A stretch of DNA of 64,000 nucleotides from Bradyrhizobium manausense (GTDB lineage Bacteria; Pseudomonadota; Alphaproteobacteria; Rhizobiales; Xanthobacteraceae). A program made the position numbers and the translations under genes. The stretch is from positions 24,451 to 88,450 of the forward strand of contig NZ_JAFCLG010000022.1 of the NCBI RefSeq assembly GCF_018129685.1. Reading direction: 5' to 3'. Of this stretch, positions 33,806 to 43,084 are shown one piece after another; within the stretch, counting starts at the first letter, position 1, and each line of letters begins with the position of its first letter. The notes beneath the pieces were generated by a model, which saw only the letters and a list, made by a program, of their open reading frames with translations, was not told the DNA's origin and did no database searches.

Positions 33806-35064
33806 ACCACCTTGCTGCTGCCCTGCGTGATCAACCGCGCCGCGCGCTGGTCGCGCGCGTAGATCCACAGCCAGCTCAGCGCGACGCTGAGGCGGTGACG
33901 CAGCCCGATCAGGAAGTAGATGTGGGCGATGCCCCAGATCCACCACGCGATGGTGCCGCGCAGCTTGACCTTGCCGAAATCGATCACCGCGAGCCGCTTG
34001 CCGATCTGGGCGAGGCTGCCGGCATGCTTGTAGCGGAACGCGCCCTTGCTCTCGCCGCGCAGCCGCGCCTTGATGGTTTCGGCGACATGCTTGCCCTGCT
34101 GCTTGGCGGCAGGCGCGATGCCGGGCACCGGCTTGCCGTTCCAGGCGTTGATGTTGATGGTGTCGCCGATCGCGAAGATCTCGGGATGGCCGGGAATGGT
34201 GAGATCGTCTGCGACCTGCACGCGGCCGGCGCGATCGGCCGGCGCGCCCAGCCAATCGGCGGCGGGCGAGGCCCGCACGCCGGCAGCCCAGATCCGGGTT
34301 TTGGCATTCAAGAGTTGGCCGCCGAAGACCGCGCCCTCGCGGTTGATCTCGGTGACTGCCTGCCCGAGCACGACCTCGACTCCGATCTTTTCGAGCGATG
34401 CCTGCGCGTAGGCCGAGAGGTCGTCGGGAAAGCCCGCCAGCACCCGCGGCCCCGCCTCGATCAGCACGACGCGCGCTTTCGTCGTATCGATGTTGCGGAA
34501 ATCACCGGGAAGGGTGTGATGCGCCATCTCGGCGATGGTGCCGGCGAGCTCGACCCCGGTTGGACCGGCGCCGACGATGACGAAGGTCAGCCGCGCCGCG
34601 CGCCTTGCCGGATCGGTCTCGCGCTCGGCGCGCTCGAACGCCACCAGGATGTGTCGGCGCAGCGTGGTGGCGTCCTCGAGCGTCTTGAGGCCCGGCGCCC
34701 AGGTCTCCCACTCGTCATGGCCGAAATAGGCGTGGCGTGCGCCGGTCGCGAGCACCAGCGTATCGTAGGGCACCTCGCTGCCGTCGTCGATCTGGACACA
34801 GCGCTTGTTGGCATCGACGCCGCTCACCGTGGCAAACAGCGTCGTCACCTCGCGACGGTCGCGCATGAGATGACGGATCGGCCAGGCGATCTCGCTGGTC
34901 GCGAGCGAGGCGGTCGCGACCTGGTACAGCAGCGGCTGAAACAGATGATGGTTGCGGCGATCGATCAGCGTAATCTCGACCGGCGCGCCCGCGAGCCGGT
35001 AGGTCGTCTCGAGCCCGCCGAAGCCGGCGCCGACGATGACGACGCGATGAGGAGTTGCGGCCAT
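33802..35064 (-). CDS. ndh: type II NADH dehydrogenase (NDH-2)
   Basis: A 420-aa FAD enzyme. An N-terminal dinucleotide fold RVVIVGAGFGGLETTYRL binds FAD and a second one, LTFVIVGAGPTGVELAGTIAEM (near 150), binds NADH. The quinone-side signature AAKQQGKHVAETI (near 310) and a C-terminal membrane-binding helical region (IAWWIWGIAHIYFLIGLRHRL) complete the NDH-2 type. It oxidises NADH and reduces quinone without pumping protons. The ATG at 35064 follows GAAGGTG. Its stop codon coincides with the start of the MarR remnant. Confidence 0.92.
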   Translation of the reverse strand: MAATPHRVVIVGAGFGGLETTYRLAGAPVEITLIDRRNHHLFQPLLYQVATASLATSEIAWPIRHLMRDRREVTTLFATVSGVDANKRCVQIDDGSEVPYDTLVLATGARHAYFGHDEWETWAPGLKTLEDATTLRRHILVAFERAERETDPARRAARLTFVIVGAGPTGVELAGTIAEMAHHTLPGDFRNIDTTKARVVLIEAGPRVLAGFPDDLSAYAQASLEKIGVEVVLGQAVTEINREGAVFGGQLLNAKTRIWAAGVRASPAADWLGAPADRAGRVQVADDLTIPGHPEIFAIGDTININAWNGKPVPGIAPAAKQQGKHVAETIKARLRGESKGAFRYKHAGSLAQIGKRLAVIDFGKVKLRGTIAWWIWGIAHIYFLIGLRHRLSVALSWLWIYARDQRAARLITQGSSKVV

Positions 35065-35361
35065 GATGCACCTTCGAATCCTGCTGCTCTCACTCATTTA
35101 AGTGCGAATTGGGTACCGCGGTCCAATAGCCGTCACGAATGATCGAATAGGCTTCGCGTATCGATATTCCCCGCGAAAAAGCGCCGCAGCCTTGGTCGAA
35201 GTAAGTAGAATTATATTTCTTGCCATCCTTGTTTGGGGCGAAATATGGTGCAGGGATGGGCGCTGAGCCATTGGCGGCGCGGCAGATTTTGCGTTCAATA
35301 GAGACAGCCCGGGGGCAGCGATCAACCTGTTTCCGGAACCAATAATAGGAGGGGAGTTGTT

Positions 35362-36534
35362 ATGAGGACGGCATTCTGGCTGGCGGGCGCAGCGGCGCTG
35401 GTACTGGCAAATCCGGCATTCGCCGGCGACAGCATCAAGATCGGTTTCGTCTCGACCTTCAGCGGCCCGACTGCCGTGATCGGCAATGACATGCGCAACT
35501 CGTTCGAGCTCGCGCTCGATCATCTCGGGCGCAAGATGGGCGGCAAGCCGGTCGAGGTGATCTACGAGGATGACGGCCAGAAGCCTGACGTCGGCAAGCA
35601 GAAGACCGAGAAGCTGGTACAGTCCGACAAGGTCGATTTCCTCGTCGGCTACATCTGGTCGAACGTGCTGCTGGCTTCGCTCAAGACCGCGGTGGACTCG
35701 CAGACCTTCATGATCTCCGCCAATGCCGGCCCCTCGCAGCTCGCGGGTGAACTGTGCAGCCCTTACGTTTTCTCGACCTCCTGGCAGAACGATCAGACGC
35801 CGGCCGCCATGGGCCTCTACATGAACGCGAACGGCGTCAAGAGCGTGTTCCTGATCGGCCCGAACTACGCCGCCGGCAAGGATATGCTTGCGGGCGTGAA
35901 GAGCACGTTCAAGGGCGAGGTCAAGGGTGAGGAATACACGGTCTGGCCGAGCCAGCTCGACTTTTCGGCGGAGCTGGCGAAGGCCCGTGCCTCCGGCGCT
36001 GAATCGATCTTCGTGTTCTATCCCGGTGCGGCCGGCGCGCAGTTCCTCAATCAATATGTCCAGGCCGGCATGAAGAGCACCATGCCGCTCTACACGGCCT
36101 TCACCGTCGACGAGACGACGCTGCCGTTGCAGAAGGAGAATGCGCTCGGAGTGCCCGGTGCGCAGGAATGGGTGAACGACCTCCCGAACGAGCAGAACAA
36201 GAAGTTCGTCGCTGACTACCGCGCGAAATATCCGAGTGCTCGCCCGAGTTATTACGGCGCGCAAGCCTATGACGCGGCCCAGCTGATCAACAGCGCGGTG
36301 GTCGCCGTCGGCGGCGACACGTCCAAGAAGGATGCGATGAAGGCCGAGATGGAAAAGGCCAACTTCAAGTCGCTGCGCGGCGCGTTCAAATACGGCAACA
36401 ACCACATCCCGATCCAGAACTTCTATCTGCAGGACGTGGTAAAGGGCACCGGTGGCGAGCTTTCGCTGAAGACGGTCGCCACCATCGTCACCAACGATCA
36501 GGACCGCTTCCACGACAAGTGCCCGATGAAGTGA
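35362..36534 (+). CDS. Liv-type (aromatic or branched-chain) ABC binding protein, orphan
   Basis: A 390-aa periplasmic binding protein of the LivJ-like type 1 fold. The signal peptide ends near NPAFAGD. The mature protein opens SIKIGFVSTFSGPTAVIGND and has SQLDFSAELAKARASGAESIFVFYPG. Within this group, many alphaproteobacterial members bind aromatic acids rather than amino acids. The GGAGGGGAG ribosome site supports the ATG. No permease is in its own transcription unit. The second LivHMGF operon at 47554-50893 has no binding protein and is a possible partner. Confidence 0.85.
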   Translation: MRTAFWLAGAAALVLANPAFAGDSIKIGFVSTFSGPTAVIGNDMRNSFELALDHLGRKMGGKPVEVIYEDDGQKPDVGKQKTEKLVQSDKVDFLVGYIWSNVLLASLKTAVDSQTFMISANAGPSQLAGELCSPYVFSTSWQNDQTPAAMGLYMNANGVKSVFLIGPNYAAGKDMLAGVKSTFKGEVKGEEYTVWPSQLDFSAELAKARASGAESIFVFYPGAAGAQFLNQYVQAGMKSTMPLYTAFTVDETTLPLQKENALGVPGAQEWVNDLPNEQNKKFVADYRAKYPSARPSYYGAQAYDAAQLINSAVVAVGGDTSKKDAMKAEMEKANFKSLRGAFKYGNNHIPIQNFYLQDVVKGTGGELSLKTVATIVTNDQDRFHDKCPMK

Positions 36535-36544
36535 GGCTCCTTCC

Positions 36545-36568
36545 CCTCTCCCCGCGAGCGGGGAGAGG
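36545..36568. terminator. hairpin between convergent genes
   Basis: CCTCTCCCCG and CGGGGAGAGG pair around a 4-nt loop. It lies between the convergent binding-protein gene and quiC and is a half-copy of the CCTCTCCC repeat family. A bidirectional terminator role is plausible, but there is no T-tract. Confidence 0.5.
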
Positions 36569-36595
36569 CGAAGAGCCCGCACAGAGAGGGCGTTA

Positions 36596-38467
36596 CTACA
36601 CCCGCGGCATGCTCGCGGGCCGCACCTCGCGGGCCTGTGCGGCGAGCCGGATCCCGGCGTTCGCTGCACCGAAGCCCTGATAGCTGCGCCGCTCCACGAT
36701 CTCGAAGAAGAAGCGCTCATCAAAGATGTGGGTGTAGACCTGGAAGAACTCGCCGTCGCCGTCGCGGTCGTAGAGGATGTGGTTGGCGCGCAGCCTGGCC
36801 ATGATTTCGGGCGCGAGATCGTATTTGGCTTCGATGTCGTCGTAGTAATTGCCGGGAATGTCCAGGAAGCCGGCGCCGCGGGCGCGCATCGCGGCGACGG
36901 CGGCAAAGATGTCGTCGCACGCGAATGCGACGTGCTGGACGCCCGAGCCGAAAAACTCCGAGATGAAACGTGCCGGCAGCGTGCGATTGGCTGAGGAGCC
37001 GTTGACGACGAAGCGCAGGCTTTGGTCGCCATTGATGAGCGCCTGGCTCTGCACGAGCCCGCGTGGGTCCGCGATCTCCATCTGCGGCAGGCGCTTGAGA
37101 TCGAGGATGCCGGTGTAGAACAGCAGCCAGGACAGCATCTCGTCATAGGGCATCGACTGCGCGATGTGGTCGACCGCGAGCAGCGCATCCGCGCTCGCAT
37201 CGCTCGTCACGGCTTCGAAATCCGTGTCCCAGTTCTTGCCGGCCTGGTCGAGGAAATAGAGCAGGCTGCCGCCGACGCCGTGGATCGCGGGGATCTCCAG
37301 CTCGCCCGGTCCGACCGGCTGGTAGAAGGTGCGCGCCTTCAGCGTCTCGGCCCGCTGCATGGCAAGGCCGGCATTGTCGACATCGAGCGCGATGGCGCAG
37401 ACGCCGGGCCCGTGCGTAACGTAATGCGAATGCGCAAAGCCATCGGTCTCGGAGTTGATCACGAGCTCGACCTTTCCTTGCGACCAGCGCTCCACCGCCT
37501 TGCTGCGATGCTTGCCGGTCTTGCGGAAGCCGAGCTGTGAAAGCAGACGGGCGAGCTCGCCGGCCTTGGTTTCGTTGACGGCGAATTCGATGAAGCCGGT
37601 ACCGCTGCTCTTGGCCTTCGGGGCCAACGGCTCGCCGACGAGTTTTGGCCAGTCCGGCGCGAGGTGGTCCTGCAACAGGATCAGCGAGCGCAGGCCGTCG
37701 ACGGCGGTCTGCGTCGCCGAGCCGGCGCGGAACTGGTCGTTAAAAATCTCCAGCGACCACGGTCCGGAATAGCCGGTCGCCGCGATGGCCTGCATGAACT
37801 CGCCGACCGGCAGGTCGCCCTGGCCGGGGAACGAGCGGAAGTGCCGGCTCCACGACAGAATGTCGAGTTCGAGCTTCGGCGCGTCGGCAAGCTGCACCAG
37901 AAAGATCTTGTCGCCGGGGATCGAGGCCATCGCGCGGACCGGGAAGCCCGGCGCCAGCGCATGAAAGCTGTCGAGGATGACGCCGATCGCAGGATGATCG
38001 GCGCGCCGCACGATCTCCCAGGCGTCGCGATAGTCGTTGACGTGCCGGCCCCAGGCCAGCGCCTCGTAGCCGACGCGCAAACCGCGCTTGGCGGCGCGGT
38101 CGCCGAGTTCGCGAAAGTCGTCCGCGGCGCGGTCGATGCCGCCAAGCGAGGCCGGCGATACGTTGGAGCAGATCAGCAGCAGATCAGTGCCGAGCTCCTG
38201 CATCAGATCGAACTTGCGCTCGGCGCGGGCGAAATTGCGTGAGCGCTGCGGTTCCGGCATGCCCTCGAAATCGCGAAACGGCTGGAACGCGCAGATCTCG
38301 AGATTGAGCTCCTCGCAGAGCTTTGCGATGTCGCGCGGGCCAGACCCGAACGACAGCAAATCGTTCTCGAAGATCTCGACTGCTTCGAAGCCTGCCGATG
38401 CAATGGCGCGCAGCTTTTCGTCGAGGGCGCCCGAGAGAGAAACTGTCGCGATCGAGCGCTTGGTCAT
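36596..38467 (-). CDS. quiC: 3-dehydroshikimate dehydratase fused to an HPPD-like domain (QuiC)
   Basis: A 623-aa two-domain protein. The N-terminal half (about 1-270) is a TIM-barrel sugar-isomerase-like dehydratase with EIFENDLL, VGYEALAWG, GVILDSFH and SLEIFND, matching metal-dependent dehydroshikimate dehydratases that make protocatechuate. The C-terminal half (about 290-600) is a double VOC domain like 4-hydroxyphenylpyruvate dioxygenase. It has His in AVDHIAQ, His in GVQHVAFACDD and Glu in RFFFEIVERR, so the iron triad looks intact. Such fusions are known from QuiC-type enzymes of Pseudomonas. It is last in the operon and overlaps livF by 4 nt (ATGA). Confidence 0.87.
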   Translation of the reverse strand: MTKRSIATVSLSGALDEKLRAIASAGFEAVEIFENDLLSFGSGPRDIAKLCEELNLEICAFQPFRDFEGMPEPQRSRNFARAERKFDLMQELGTDLLLICSNVSPASLGGIDRAADDFRELGDRAAKRGLRVGYEALAWGRHVNDYRDAWEIVRRADHPAIGVILDSFHALAPGFPVRAMASIPGDKIFLVQLADAPKLELDILSWSRHFRSFPGQGDLPVGEFMQAIAATGYSGPWSLEIFNDQFRAGSATQTAVDGLRSLILLQDHLAPDWPKLVGEPLAPKAKSSGTGFIEFAVNETKAGELARLLSQLGFRKTGKHRSKAVERWSQGKVELVINSETDGFAHSHYVTHGPGVCAIALDVDNAGLAMQRAETLKARTFYQPVGPGELEIPAIHGVGGSLLYFLDQAGKNWDTDFEAVTSDASADALLAVDHIAQSMPYDEMLSWLLFYTGILDLKRLPQMEIADPRGLVQSQALINGDQSLRFVVNGSSANRTLPARFISEFFGSGVQHVAFACDDIFAAVAAMRARGAGFLDIPGNYYDDIEAKYDLAPEIMARLRANHILYDRDGDGEFFQVYTHIFDERFFFEIVERRSYQGFGAANAGIRLAAQAREVRPASMPRV

Positions 38468-39201
38468 GCTGCTGTCTCCTCCATGGCGCCCCCGAGGAAG
38501 AGCTGCCCGATACGGGGATCGTTCAAAATGCGCTCGGCCTTGTCGACCATGCGGGTCTGGCCGAGTTCGAGCACGATGCCGATGTCGGAGATCTCCAGCG
38601 CCGAGCGGGCGTTCTGCTCGATCATCAGGATGGTGACGCCGCGATCGCGCAAGGATTTGAGAATGTCGAACGTCTGCTGCACCATCAGCGGCGACAGGCC
38701 GATCGAGGGCTCGTCGATCAGCACCAGCTTTGGCTCGAGCAGCAGCGAGCGGGCGATCTCGAGCTGCTTCTGCTCGCCACCCGAGAGCGTTGAGGCCTGC
38801 TGTATCGACTTCTTCCTCAGCGCGGGAAACAGATCGAGTGCCGCCTCGATTCGCATCGGCAGGTCGATGTCTTTCCCGGCCGAGACCCCGCCAAGCTCGA
38901 TGTTGCTGCGGACCGAGAGCTCCGGAAATATGTTACGGCCCTGCGGCACGTAGCAGATACCGGCATTGAGCAGCGCGCGCTGGCTCATGTTCGTGACATC
39001 GCGTCCGACAAAGCTGATCTTGCCTTCGCGCAACCTGAGCAGGCCGAAGATCGCCTTGAATACGGTGGATTTGCCGGCGCCGTTGGGGCCGATGATGGTG
39101 GTGATGGTCGCCTGCGGCACCGAAAACGTCGTGCCGTTCAAGATCGTCATCTTGCCGTAGCCGCCAACGAGATTGTGAACCGAGAGGATCGGATCGCTCA
39201 T
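38464..39201 (-). CDS. livF: Liv-type ABC transporter ATPase LivF (quinate/shikimate operon)
   Basis: A 245-aa single nucleotide-binding domain. Walker A is GPNGAGKST, signature LSGGEQKQLEIARSLL, Walker B LVLIDEPS, and VPQGRNIFPELSV is typical of LivF rather than LivG. It lies directly between livG and quiC; its stop overlaps the quiC start. The ATG is at 39201. Together with LivG it powers the LivH/LivM permease of this operon. Confidence 0.92.
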   Translation of the reverse strand: MSDPILSVHNLVGGYGKMTILNGTTFSVPQATITTIIGPNGAGKSTVFKAIFGLLRLREGKISFVGRDVTNMSQRALLNAGICYVPQGRNIFPELSVRSNIELGGVSAGKDIDLPMRIEAALDLFPALRKKSIQQASTLSGGEQKQLEIARSLLLEPKLVLIDEPSIGLSPLMVQQTFDILKSLRDRGVTILMIEQNARSALEISDIGIVLELGQTRMVDKAERILNDPRIGQLFLGGAMEETAA

Positions 39202-39209
39202 GGTTGTTC

Positions 39210-39953
39210 CTAATGTCCGAGATAGGCTTCGATCACGGCGGGATTCTTGCGGACCTCGTCCGGGCGTCCCATCGCCAGCACCTTGCCTTCCGCCATCACC
39301 ATGACGCGCGAGCACAGCGACATCACGAATTCCATGTTGTGCTCGATCACGACGAAGGTCGCGTTCTTCTCGCGGTTGATGGCGACGAGCCTGTCCTTGA
39401 GGTCCGCCAGCATCGACGGGTTGACGCCCCCAGCGGGCTCGTCGAGCAGCACCAGGCGGGGGCCGCCCATGAACGCCATCGCGGCATCGAGCAGCTTTTG
39501 CTGGCCATAGGAGAGACCGCCGGCAGGTTCGGCCGCCAGATGGTCGAGCTTGAAGAAGCCGATCATCTGGTTGGCGGCATCGGTCAGCCCGGCATCGGAG
39601 CGGCCGACGAGGCGCGAGGCCATGTTGCCCTGATGCTCCTGTCCCGCGAGGATCAGGTTCTCGCGCACCGAGAGTTTTGGAAACACCTGCAACAGCTGGA
39701 ATGTGCGGCTGACCCCGAGCTTGTTGAGCTCGGAGGGGCGCAGGCCGGTGACGACCTTGCCGTCGAGCCTGACTTCGCCGTCTGATGGTGTGAGCTGGCC
39801 GAGAATGCAGTTGAACAGGGTCGACTTGCCGCAACCGTTCGGGCCGATCAGACCGAGGATCTCGCCCTCGCGTACGTCGAAGGAGACGCCGTCGACCGCC
39901 GTGATGCCGCCAAAGCTCTTCTTGATGTTGGTCACTTCGAGCACCGCACTCAT
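39210..39953 (-). CDS. livG: Liv-type ABC transporter ATPase LivG (quinate/shikimate operon)
   Basis: A 247-aa ATPase. It has Walker A GPNGCGKST, GVSRTFQLLQVFPKLSV in the LivG Q-loop style, signature LSYGQQKLLDAAMAFM and Walker B LVLLDEPAGGVNP. The ATG at 39953 overlaps the livM stop by 4 nt (ATGA), showing translational coupling. It is the second ATPase of a standard Liv set. Confidence 0.92.
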   Translation of the reverse strand: MSAVLEVTNIKKSFGGITAVDGVSFDVREGEILGLIGPNGCGKSTLFNCILGQLTPSDGEVRLDGKVVTGLRPSELNKLGVSRTFQLLQVFPKLSVRENLILAGQEHQGNMASRLVGRSDAGLTDAANQMIGFFKLDHLAAEPAGGLSYGQQKLLDAAMAFMGGPRLVLLDEPAGGVNPSMLADLKDRLVAINREKNATFVVIEHNMEFVMSLCSRVMVMAEGKVLAMGRPDEVRKNPAVIEAYLGH

Positions 39954-40948
39954 TGCGCCGTCTCCAGGCGAGACTTTGCGACGGCACGGAGTGCGGAGGC
40001 CGCCTTGGTGCGCCGCGCGGCCATGTAGCGGTCGAGGATGCCCAGAATGCCCGTCGGCGACCAGATCAGCAGCCCCATCACCGCGATCGCGTAGAGCATC
40101 AGATAATAGCCCTCCGTGAAGCGCAGCCATTCCGGCAGCAGCACCGCGATCATCGCCCCCAGGAACGGGCCGAAATAAAATCCGGCGCCGCCGACGATCA
40201 CCATCATCAGGAGGTCGAGCGAGAGCGACAGGTTGAACGGCACGGGGTCGATATATTGCGTCAGCGGTGCATAGAGCGCGCCGGCGACACCGCCGAGCGC
40301 CGAGCCGATCGCAAAAGCCATCAACGTGTAGCGGCGCGTATCGATGCCGAGCGACTGCGCGCGCAGCGGGTTCTCGCGCAGCGCCATGAAGGCGCGGCCC
40401 CACGGCGAGCGGATCAGCCACCAGACCGCCAGCGAGACGATCGCGAGCGATCCCAGGCAGATATAATAGAACGGCAGCGGCTTGTTGGTCGCGATACCAA
40501 GGATATGGGGACGCGGAATGTTGGAGATGCCGTAGATGCCGCCGGTGAGCCAGCTCTCGTTGCGGAACACCAGGAAGGCCAATGTCGAGAAGGCGAGCGT
40601 GACGAAAGCGAGGTAGTGGTGCTGGACGCGAAGCGCGGGATAGCCGAGCACCCAGCCGACCGCGAAGGCGAGCACGATCGCCGCTGCGATTGCGGCTGGC
40701 AGCGGCCAGCCGTGCGTCGTCATGATCGCAGAAGCATAGGCGCCGATGCCGACGAAGGCGCCCTGCGCCAGCGAGACCTGGCCAGCGTAACCGAGCGTGA
40801 GGTTCAGGCCCATCGCGGCGATGGTCATCACCGCCCACTGGCTCAGGATGAACAGGCCGTAGCGGTTGAAGTTCATGGGAATGACGATCAGACCGGCGAC
40901 GACGATGAGGCCGAGCGCGATCTTCAGGGGTCTGGCGAAACCGCTCAT
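39950..40948 (-). CDS. livM: Liv-type ABC transporter permease LivM (quinate/shikimate operon)
   Basis: A 332-aa permease with about ten hydrophobic helices. Typical LivM stretches are MGLNLTLGYAGQVSLAQGAFVGIGAYASA near residue 45 and GVAGALYAPLTQYIDP near residue 225. It starts inside the livH stop (4-nt overlap) and ends inside the livG start. With LivH it forms the membrane channel. Confidence 0.92.
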   Translation of the reverse strand: MSGFARPLKIALGLIVVAGLIVIPMNFNRYGLFILSQWAVMTIAAMGLNLTLGYAGQVSLAQGAFVGIGAYASAIMTTHGWPLPAAIAAAIVLAFAVGWVLGYPALRVQHHYLAFVTLAFSTLAFLVFRNESWLTGGIYGISNIPRPHILGIATNKPLPFYYICLGSLAIVSLAVWWLIRSPWGRAFMALRENPLRAQSLGIDTRRYTLMAFAIGSALGGVAGALYAPLTQYIDPVPFNLSLSLDLLMMVIVGGAGFYFGPFLGAMIAVLLPEWLRFTEGYYLMLYAIAVMGLLIWSPTGILGILDRYMAARRTKAASALRAVAKSRLETAQ

Positions 40949-41820
40949 ACCGTGCGCTCCTCGGCGCGGCCGAGCAGTCCTTGCGGCCGGAACAGGATGA
41001 CGGCGATCAGGAAGATCATCGGCACGGCAGCGCGGTACTGCGTCGAGACATAGGCGGCCGCGAGATTGTCGAGCACGCCGATCAGGAGGCCTCCGGCGAT
41101 GGCGCCGCGCACCTGGTTGAAGCCACCGACGATGGCCGCGATGAAGGCGGCCTGGCCCAGCACTTCACCGCTCGAAAATTTCGCCAGATAAATCGGCGTG
41201 ATCAGCAGCGAGGCCAGCGCGACCAGGAAGGCGTTGATCAGGAAGGTCAGCAGGATCATGCGCTCGACCGGCACGCCGATGATGCGGGCGACAGTCGGGT
41301 TCTGCGCCGCCGCCTGCATCTGGTGGCCGAGCGAGGTGCGGTTGAGGAGCGTCGTCAGGCCGAACACGGCGAGGATCGCCACGACGAGCACGCCGATGCT
41401 CTGCAGCGACACGGCGTGACCAAGGATGGAGACGTCACCGGTCGGCACGATCGACGGGAAAGGCGATGCCTCCGCGCTGAAGAACTGTTTCACCGCTTCC
41501 TTGATCCCGATCGCGAGCGCCATGGTGGCGATCGCCAGCGGCAGCACGCCATGGCGCATCATCGGGTCGACCAGCAGCATCTTGAAGGCGAGGCCGAGCA
41601 GGATCATCGAGAGCAGGATGCCAAGGATGATCGCGAGCCAGAACGGCGCACCGGCATGCATGGCCGCCAGCATCAGGAACGCCGGCAGCATCACGAACTC
41701 GCCTTGCGCGAAATTGATGGTCTGCGAGGTCTGCCACAGCAACGTGAAACCGACCGCGACCAGCGCATAGATCGCGCCGGTGGCGAGGCCCGCGACCAGA
41801 AGATCGAACAGATTGGACAT
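40945..41820 (-). CDS. livH: Liv-type ABC transporter permease LivH (quinate/shikimate operon)
   Basis: A 291-aa permease with about eight helices. It begins MSNLFDLLVAGLATGAIYAL and contains the LivH signature TSQTINFAQGEFVMLPAF. The gene follows the binding-protein gene; a 24-nt palindromic hairpin of the CCTCTCCC family lies in the 78-nt gap between them. The gene order (binding protein, H, M, G, F) is the usual Liv order. Confidence 0.92.
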   Translation of the reverse strand: MSNLFDLLVAGLATGAIYALVAVGFTLLWQTSQTINFAQGEFVMLPAFLMLAAMHAGAPFWLAIILGILLSMILLGLAFKMLLVDPMMRHGVLPLAIATMALAIGIKEAVKQFFSAEASPFPSIVPTGDVSILGHAVSLQSIGVLVVAILAVFGLTTLLNRTSLGHQMQAAAQNPTVARIIGVPVERMILLTFLINAFLVALASLLITPIYLAKFSSGEVLGQAAFIAAIVGGFNQVRGAIAGGLLIGVLDNLAAAYVSTQYRAAVPMIFLIAVILFRPQGLLGRAEERTV

Positions 41821-41860
41821 GTTCTTCTCTCGCCTATCCCTCGCCCCGCTCTATCGTCTC

Positions 41861-41884
41861 CCTCTCCCCGCACGCGGGGAGAGG
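41861..41884. repeat. hairpin of the CCTCTCCC family
   Basis: CCTCTCCCCGC (41861-41871) and GCGGGGAGAGG (41874-41884) pair with a 2-nt loop. It sits between the binding-protein gene and livH on the same transcript. Such stems often protect the upstream message from 3' decay, so the binding protein could be made in excess over the permease. Confidence 0.65.
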
Positions 41885-41898
41885 CGAAGAAGAACGCC

Positions 41899-43029
41899 TC
41901 ACTTCACCTTTGGCAGCACCTGCTTCACCACCTGCTTGCCTTCGACCACCTCGACCAGGAAGCTTTGGCGGTCGATGTCACCGTTTCCATCGAAGGTGAC
42001 GTCCATCAGGATGCCCGGCTCGTCGGCCGCCTTGATCGTCAGGCCATGCAGCGTGTCGGCGAAAGCCTTGGAATCGACCTTGCCCATCCTCTCGGTGGCG
42101 GCTTTCACCATGTAGACGGCGAGATAGCCCTTCAGGCCGTTGTGGTCAGGGACGTAATTGTACTTCTTCGAGAACCGATCCCGGAAACCCTTGATCAGGT
42201 CGACCGGCGCATCGGTGGTGAGGCCGACATGGCCGCGCGCGCCGTTGGCGGCATCGCCGGCGAGCTCGATCACCTTCTGGCCGATCAGCGTGGTCTCGCC
42301 CATCAGCGGCGCGGTGACGCCCTGGCGCTTCAGCTCCTTCAGGATGCGCGCGCTCTCCTCTTCATTCAGGTAGACGAACACGGCGTCCGGATTGGCGGCC
42401 TTGATCTTGCCGACGTCGGCGGCAAAATCGGCTTGTCCCGCTTCTGTGGAGAGATCGGCGACGACCTTGGAGCCGAGTCGCTCAAGCTCCTTGATCACGA
42501 CGTCGCGTCCGCCACGGCCAAAGTCATTGTTGACCCAGACCACCGCGACCGACTTCGCCTTCATGTCGTCGTGAATGTATTTTGCGACCTTCGGCATCGA
42601 GGATTGCTGTCCGAACGAGGTGCGGAACAGGAACTTGTTGCCGGCCTGCGTCAGCTCGGCCGCTTCACCACCCATGATCTGCGTGATGCCGGCTTCAGCG
42701 GCGAGCGGAGCAGTGACCTTCACCGAGCCGGAATAGCCGGGCCCGAGCAGCACATAGGGATCGGCGTCGAGCGCCTTCTGCACCTGCGCGCGCGCGACGC
42801 CGGGGTTGGACTGCGAGTCGGCATGGGTGACCTCGAGCTTGCGGCCGAGTACGCCGCCCTTGGCGTTGATCTCTTCGATCGCAAGGTCGATGCCGTTCTT
42901 CCAGTTGGTGCCGACGGTGGCACCGCCGCCAGAAAGCTCGGCGACGTCGGCGAGCTTGATCGTCTGGGCGAAAGCGCCCGTGGTCGTGATTGCGGTGAGC
43001 AGCGCGCCCACCAGTAGCGTTGATTTCAT
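41899..43029 (-). CDS. Liv-type ABC binding protein (quinate/shikimate operon)
   Basis: A 376-aa type 1 periplasmic binding protein. The signal peptide (MKSTLLVGALLTAITTTGA) is cleaved near AFAQ. The mature protein opens TIKLADVAELSGGGATVGTN and has VLLGPGYSGSVKVTAPLAAEAG and FVYLNEEESARILKELK. The start at 43029 follows a strong GGAGGAGAGGACG site; a longer frame to 43050 is not used. Its place between the shikimate dehydrogenase gene and livHMGF-quiC makes quinate, shikimate or dehydroshikimate the best ligand guess. Confidence 0.88.
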   Translation of the reverse strand: MKSTLLVGALLTAITTTGAFAQTIKLADVAELSGGGATVGTNWKNGIDLAIEEINAKGGVLGRKLEVTHADSQSNPGVARAQVQKALDADPYVLLGPGYSGSVKVTAPLAAEAGITQIMGGEAAELTQAGNKFLFRTSFGQQSSMPKVAKYIHDDMKAKSVAVVWVNNDFGRGGRDVVIKELERLGSKVVADLSTEAGQADFAADVGKIKAANPDAVFVYLNEEESARILKELKRQGVTAPLMGETTLIGQKVIELAGDAANGARGHVGLTTDAPVDLIKGFRDRFSKKYNYVPDHNGLKGYLAVYMVKAATERMGKVDSKAFADTLHGLTIKAADEPGILMDVTFDGNGDIDRQSFLVEVVEGKQVVKQVLPKVK

Positions 43030-43084
43030 CGTCCTCTCCTCCCGGTTCAATTTTCCAAGCGGCCTTGTGTCCGGCCGCTTCGCC

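Noticed and set aside
35098..37200. 700-codon minus-strand frame covering the orphan binding-protein gene
   Set aside because: It is a mixture of low-complexity Arg/Ala-rich stretches antisense to a well-supported gene and overlaps quiC in another frame.
40981..43017. 678-codon plus-strand frame opposite livH and its binding protein
   Set aside because: It spans two well-supported minus-strand genes and their gap; its charged, repetitive composition marks a shadow.
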